Shown here: positions 4,683 through 7,450 of the stretch, in pieces | Position numbering within the stretch: the stretch's first letter is position 1 | How the letters are laid out: each line of letters begins with the position of its first letter | Origin: Candidatus Staskawiczbacteria bacterium RIFCSPHIGHO2_02_FULL_34_10 | GTDB taxonomy: Bacteria; Patescibacteriota; Minisyncoccia; Minisyncoccales; Staskawiczbacteraceae | Length of the DNA: 7,450 nt | Reading direction: 5' to 3' | Assembly (NCBI GenBank): GCA_001821915.1 | Contig: MHOR01000037.1 | Span: 13,934-21,383, forward strand | Notes under the pieces: generated by a model | Told to the model about the DNA's origin: nothing | The model's input: only the letters and a program-made list of their open reading frames with translations | Databases searched by the model: none | Translations under genes and position numbers: made by a program

Positions 4683-4727
4683 CACCGTTAATTCGTTTTC
4701 AATTTCTAACAACCTATTATACTTTAC
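4674..4727 (-). pseudogene. Displaced enolase C-terminal tail
   Basis: Read on the minus strand it encodes VKYNRLLEIENELTVRK and a TAG stop. The real enolase ends VKYQRLLEIEKELGK. By hand count, over the first 13 codons 30 of 39 bases and 11 of 13 residues match. Four of the changed codons are silent (CTC/TTG, CTG/TTA and twice GAG/GAA), the signature of a sequence that diverged as coding DNA. The copy carries the KYN of the usual enolase consensus where the live gene has KYQ. A stop codon lies in frame just upstream, so it is not expressed on its own. Confidence 0.85.
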
Positions 4728-4729
4728 AA

Positions 4730-4799
4730 CCTTCTATATAATATTAAAAGGAGGTTGCAGGCATCCTTCTATATAATATTAAAAGGAGGTTGCAGGCAT
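4730..4799. repeat. Two identical tandem copies of a 35-bp hairpin repeat
   Basis: The unit begins CCTTCTATATAATATT and ends AAAAGGAGGTTGCAGGCAT. Copies occupy 4730-4764 and 4765-4799 with no difference, which means a recent duplication. With the flanking tail bases, CAACC (4727-4731) pairs with GGTTG (4753-4757). Relatives occur at 1383-1419 and 1495-1530, always between a displaced gene tail and the live gene. Confidence 0.9.
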
Positions 4800-4824
4800 A
4801 TGATCTTCAATTATAGTTAAAAAA

Positions 4825-6030
4825 TTATTTTCCTAATTCTTTCTCAATCTCCAGGAGCCTTTGATACTTTACCATTCTTTCTTCTTTAGTGTAAGCCCCT
4901 GACTTAATAAAATCAGCGCCAACTCCCACCGCAAAATCCGCAATAAAATCATCCAATGTTTCACCGCTACGATGGCTTACCATAATTTTCCAACCGTAGC
5001 TTTTTGCAAGATTTACTGCTTCTATCGTTTCAGAAACTGTGCCTATTTGATTCAATTTTATAATAACCCCATTACAAGCATACTTGTTTTGAGCCTCTTT
5101 TATTTTTTTAATATTAGTAGTGGTTAAGTCGTCCCCAATAATAGTGATTTTTGGTAACGCTTTTTTAATTTCTTTAAACCCTTCCCAATCTTCTTCGGCA
5201 AACGGATCTTCAATTGAAATAATCGGAAACCTTTGTACTAAATCTTTATAAAATTCTACCAACTCATTTCTGGAAAGCTCTTTTCCTTCTAATACATATT
5301 TTCCATCACGATAAAATTCTGAAGCTGCGCAATCCAAGGCAATTTTGACATCAGAGTTTTGAGCAATAGCATTTTTAATCATATACAATGCCTGTTCTGC
5401 CTTTAAAATTGATGGGGCGTATCCGCCCTCATCACCCATAATTAAAACTCCCTCTTCGCTCTTCTGTAAAATTTCGGTTAAGGATTGGAATATTTTTATT
5501 CCAAGCACTAAATTTTCAGCAAATACTTTTTTTTGCAAAACTATCATAAATTCCTGCAGGTCTAAATCATTTTTGGCATGAACCCCCCCGTTTAAAATAT
5601 TGAAACTGGGAAAAGGCATGCGCAATACGTTGCCCGAAATATACGAGATATGTTGATATAAGGATATTTTTTTTGACGCGGCTCCAGCCCGACAAATCGC
5701 CATTGAAACAGGCAAAATAGAATTTGCTCCAAGTCTTGACTTGTTTTCTGTGCCATCTAAACTAATCATTAATTCATCTAATTCTTTTTGGTTTTCAGGG
5801 TTTTTGCCTTTCAATTTTGACGCAATAATTTCATTGACATTTTTTATCGCCAAAGAAACTCCCCTTCCGTCTGAATCTCTTAGTTCCAACGCTTCGTTTT
5901 TTCCCGTAGAAGCGCCAGAAGGACAAGAAGCCACAAAACTTCCCTTTTCTGTAGTTAATTCAACTTCAACCGTTGGTTTTCCCCGCGAATCCTTTATTTC
6001 TCGCGCTTCTATACTTTTTATTTTACTCAT
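4825..6030 (-). CDS. eno: Enolase (phosphopyruvate hydratase)
   Basis: Dehydrates 2-phosphoglycerate to phosphoenolpyruvate with Mg2+ in the cytoplasm. The product is also what the ppsA gene at the left edge makes. The 401 residues are a little below the usual 410-430. Motifs run in order: SGASTGKNEALELRD (38-52, metal and substrate loop), GGVHAKNDLDLQEFM (148-162), GDEGGYAP with Glu201 as the likely proton donor, metal ligands Asp233 (ALDCAASEFY), Glu274 (SIEDPFAEEDW) and Asp301 (IGDDLTTTN), KLNQIGT with catalytic Lys325, and SHRSGET (352-358). The ATG at 6030 yields the standard MSKIKSIEAREIKDSRG start, and there is no Shine-Dalgarno. A heptamer array separates it from the reductase gene. 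Beyond the stop lie two hairpin repeats and a displaced second copy of its C-terminus. Confidence 0.97.
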   Translation of the reverse strand: MSKIKSIEAREIKDSRGKPTVEVELTTEKGSFVASCPSGASTGKNEALELRDSDGRGVSLAIKNVNEIIASKLKGKNPENQKELDELMISLDGTENKSRLGANSILPVSMAICRAGAASKKISLYQHISYISGNVLRMPFPSFNILNGGVHAKNDLDLQEFMIVLQKKVFAENLVLGIKIFQSLTEILQKSEEGVLIMGDEGGYAPSILKAEQALYMIKNAIAQNSDVKIALDCAASEFYRDGKYVLEGKELSRNELVEFYKDLVQRFPIISIEDPFAEEDWEGFKEIKKALPKITIIGDDLTTTNIKKIKEAQNKYACNGVIIKLNQIGTVSETIEAVNLAKSYGWKIMVSHRSGETLDDFIADFAVGVGADFIKSGAYTKEERMVKYQRLLEIEKELGK

Positions 6031-6033
6031 AAT

Positions 6034-6111
6034 ACGAGAATTTAGAATCTAGAAAGTAGAATTTTAACGTTTCGTATTCTATTTTCTATTTACTAATTTC
6101 TATTTTCTAAT
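6034..6111. repeat. Inverted heptamer array between trxB and eno
   Basis: The left arm is ACGAGAA, TTTAGAA, TCTAGAA, AGTAGAA (6034-6061), the centre TTTTAACGTTTCGTA, and the right arm TTCTATT, TTCTATT, TACTAAT, TTCTATT, TTCTAAT (6077-6111). It spans the whole intercistronic gap, from the trxB stop codon (inside the last heptamer) to 4 bp before the eno ATG. It shares 25 identical bases with the array before gpmA. Confidence 0.85.
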
Positions 6112-7048
6112 TTTTCGTTCGTTTAATATATTCATACGCGCTAAGCGCCGCTTTTGCGCCTTCGCCTGAAGCCATGACAATCTGCTTATACTTGCTTACA
6201 TTGCAATCGCCTGCTGAAAAAAGTCCCGGAGTTTTTGTGGCTAGTGTTGCAGTATCAAAAATAATTTCTTTTTTTTCATTTAAATCTACCAAGCCGTTTA
6301 AAAAATATGTTGCAGGACTATATCCTATTTCAACAAACACGCCGTTTACTTCTAATGTTTTTTCGCTGCCGGATTTTACATCTTCATATGTGATAGATTT
6401 TACGAATTTTTCTCCTTCAATTCGCGCCACCCTTGCATTGGTAATAATTTCAATCTTAGATTCTTTGGCAACTAATTCTTGATTTTCCTGGTCAGCTTTT
6501 ACTATATCAGAATACTCTAAAATATAAATTTTCTTTACATAATTTGATAAAAACAACGCCGATTCAAAGCCATTATTACCCCCGCCAACTACCGCAACTA
6601 TTTTACCTTTGAATATCGGCCCGTCGCAAAGTGAGCAATAACTCACCCCTTTTCCTGAAAATTCTTCTTCTCCGGGCACATTAATTAATTTTGACTTTGC
6701 GCCAGAAGTTACAATCAAAGAAACTGCCTCATAGATTTTTCCCGAAATTGTTCTAACTAAAAAGTTTCCTTGTTTCTTGTCTCCTGTCTCTTGTTTCTCA
6801 ATACCAATCACCTCATCTTGTGTTACAAAAAGATCATTTGCTTTTAATTGCTTTTGATATAACTCAACTAAATCCGGGCCAGAAATTTTTTCAAACCCCG
6901 GGTAATTTTCAATATCAACAGCTTTTTTAGCAACCTGTCCTCCGATATCTTTTGAAATAATTAAGATGCTTAACTTTTGGCGCGCAGCATAAACACCAGC
7001 AGAAATTCCTGCCGGACCCGCGCCAATAATTATTAAATCGTATGTCAT
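6107..7048 (-). CDS. trxB: Thioredoxin-reductase-like flavoprotein (AhpF-like nucleotide site)
   Basis: An FAD enzyme that passes electrons from a nicotinamide cofactor to a small thiol protein in the cytoplasm. The 313 residues match classical bacterial TrxB. It has the FAD motif IIIGAGPAG (6-14), the redox-active CSLC (Cys138, Cys141, usually CATC), a second Rossmann loop VVGGGNNG (153-160) and the C-terminal FAD segment GLFSAGDCN (275-283). The TrxB NADPH signature HRR is missing. The equivalent strand reads ILEYSDIVKAD (176-186), resembling the NADH-binding region of AhpF (ILEF...KAD). NADH use is therefore plausible, without AhpF's N-terminal domain; the separate glutaredoxin-like protein could be the acceptor (inference). 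Residues 84-95 (EKQETGDKKQGN) are encoded by a heptamer array. The ATG at 7048 shares one base with the stop of the upstream gene, implying translational coupling. Confidence 0.92.
   Translation of the reverse strand: MTYDLIIIGAGPAGISAGVYAARQKLSILIISKDIGGQVAKKAVDIENYPGFEKISGPDLVELYQKQLKANDLFVTQDEVIGIEKQETGDKKQGNFLVRTISGKIYEAVSLIVTSGAKSKLINVPGEEEFSGKGVSYCSLCDGPIFKGKIVAVVGGGNNGFESALFLSNYVKKIYILEYSDIVKADQENQELVAKESKIEIITNARVARIEGEKFVKSITYEDVKSGSEKTLEVNGVFVEIGYSPATYFLNGLVDLNEKKEIIFDTATLATKTPGLFSAGDCNVSKYKQIVMASGEGAKAALSAYEYIKRTKN
6764..6799. repeat. Heptamer array inside the reductase coding sequence
   Basis: The plus strand reads GTTTCCTT, GTTTCTT, GTCTCCT, GTCTCTT, GTTTCTC. One unit has 8 bases, so the total is 36 and the frame is kept. 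It encodes the hydrophilic residues 84-95 in a loop before a beta strand of the FAD domain. Confidence 0.75.
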
Positions 7049-7450
7049 TATATTATATTTATAGTCTTATTCTTAATAAATGATTTTATATTTAAAACAG
7101 TAGTTTCTAAAATTCTTTCTATTGCCTCTTTTGAGTTAAAGGCATTGTGAGGAGTAATAATAACGTTTTCTTTGTCCATTAATATGTGATTTTGCAACAT
7201 CGTTTTCAAATCGCACTTTTCGTAAAACCCCTTTGATAATAATTCTTTTTCTTCTTTTATGTAACATTCTTCCTCTAATACGTCTAAACCAGCTCCTGCT
7301 ATAATTCCCTTGCCCAAAGCGTCAACTAATGCTGAAGTCTCAATAATTCCACCCCTTGCAGTGTTTATTAAATAAGCTCCCTTTTTAATTATATTTATAT
7401 TTTTAGAATTTATTAAGTGATGAGTATGTTCGTTGTAAGGCACATGCAAG
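7048..7450 (-). CDS. D-isomer-specific 2-hydroxyacid dehydrogenase, C-terminal part (cut by window edge)
   Basis: Reduces a 2-oxoacid such as pyruvate to the D-hydroxyacid with NADH, likely to regenerate NAD+ for GAPDH in fermentation. About 133 residues are visible, entering in frame as LHVPYNEHTHHLIN, the family's conserved strand after the NAD-binding loop. Next come GAYLINTARGGIIETSALVDAL (24-45 of the visible part, catalytic Arg32), AGAGLDVLEEE (51-61, catalytic Glu) and NVIITPHNAFNSKEAI (catalytic His101). The stretch between the Glu and His is longer than in short family members, as in D-lactate dehydrogenases. Substrate cannot be fixed from this part; 3-phosphoglycerate dehydrogenase is less likely because its regulatory domain is absent. 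The N-terminus is outside the window. The TAA stop overlaps the trxB ATG as TAATG. Confidence 0.9.
   Translation of the reverse strand, partial: LHVPYNEHTHHLINSKNINIIKKGAYLINTARGGIIETSALVDALGKGIIAGAGLDVLEEECYIKEEKELLSKGFYEKCDLKTMLQNHILMDKENVIITPHNAFNSKEAIERILETTVLNIKSFIKNKTINII

Noticed and set aside
4730..4799. CRISPR array
   Set aside because: Only two abutting repeats without spacers and no cas genes.

Overview
The window is AT-rich, compact bacterial DNA in which every recognisable gene lies on the minus strand. Small core-metabolism proteins, AT-rich start regions with no Shine-Dalgarno sequence and a fermentative gene set suggest a reduced-genome bacterium of the Patescibacteria/CPR type. 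That placement is an inference from style, since no ribosomal RNA or other phylogenetic marker is present.

In the direction of transcription (right to left) the order is: a D-2-hydroxyacid (D-lactate type) dehydrogenase cut by the right edge (7048-7450); a thioredoxin-reductase-like flavoprotein coupled to it by a 1-nt overlap (6107-7048); enolase (4825-6030); phosphoglycerate mutase (3931-4596); a membrane-anchored DsbA-like protein (2844-3773); a small glutaredoxin-like protein (2608-2835); GAPDH (1533-2534); and, after about 1.1 kb without protein genes, the N-terminus of phosphoenolpyruvate synthase cut by the left edge (1-404). Together they supply the lower glycolytic/gluconeogenic trunk (GAPDH, mutase, enolase, PEP synthase), NADH reoxidation (hydroxyacid dehydrogenase) and thiol redox (reductase, glutaredoxin, DsbA).

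The stretch 405-1532 is the most unusual part. It holds (i) a 217-bp element with perfect 19-bp inverted ends that starts almost exactly where a predicted ppsA transcript starts, so it may be a structured ppsA leader; (ii) two consecutive plus-strand transcription units, each with a sigma-70-like promoter, a highly structured non-coding body and an intrinsic terminator, which I cannot assign to any known RNA family (about 764-1042 and 1131-1298); and (iii) two diverged, displaced copies of the last 23 codons of GAPDH just beyond the real stop codon.

The same arrangement recurs at enolase. A diverged copy of the enolase C-terminus (4674-4727) lies beyond the real stop, separated from it by a 35-bp hairpin-forming repeat present twice. 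Related hairpin repeats separate the GAPDH tails. Both genes are broken at the same short motif (TGGTA in the coding strand). This tail-displacement pattern in two unrelated genes is the best candidate here for an undescribed process.

A second pattern is a set of 7-bp-period arrays. Three intergenic junctions (grx/gap, eno tail/gpmA, trxB/eno) are filled by inverted heptamer arrays that run from the upstream stop codon to within a few bases of the downstream ATG. A fourth heptamer array sits in frame inside the reductase gene and encodes a 12-residue loop.
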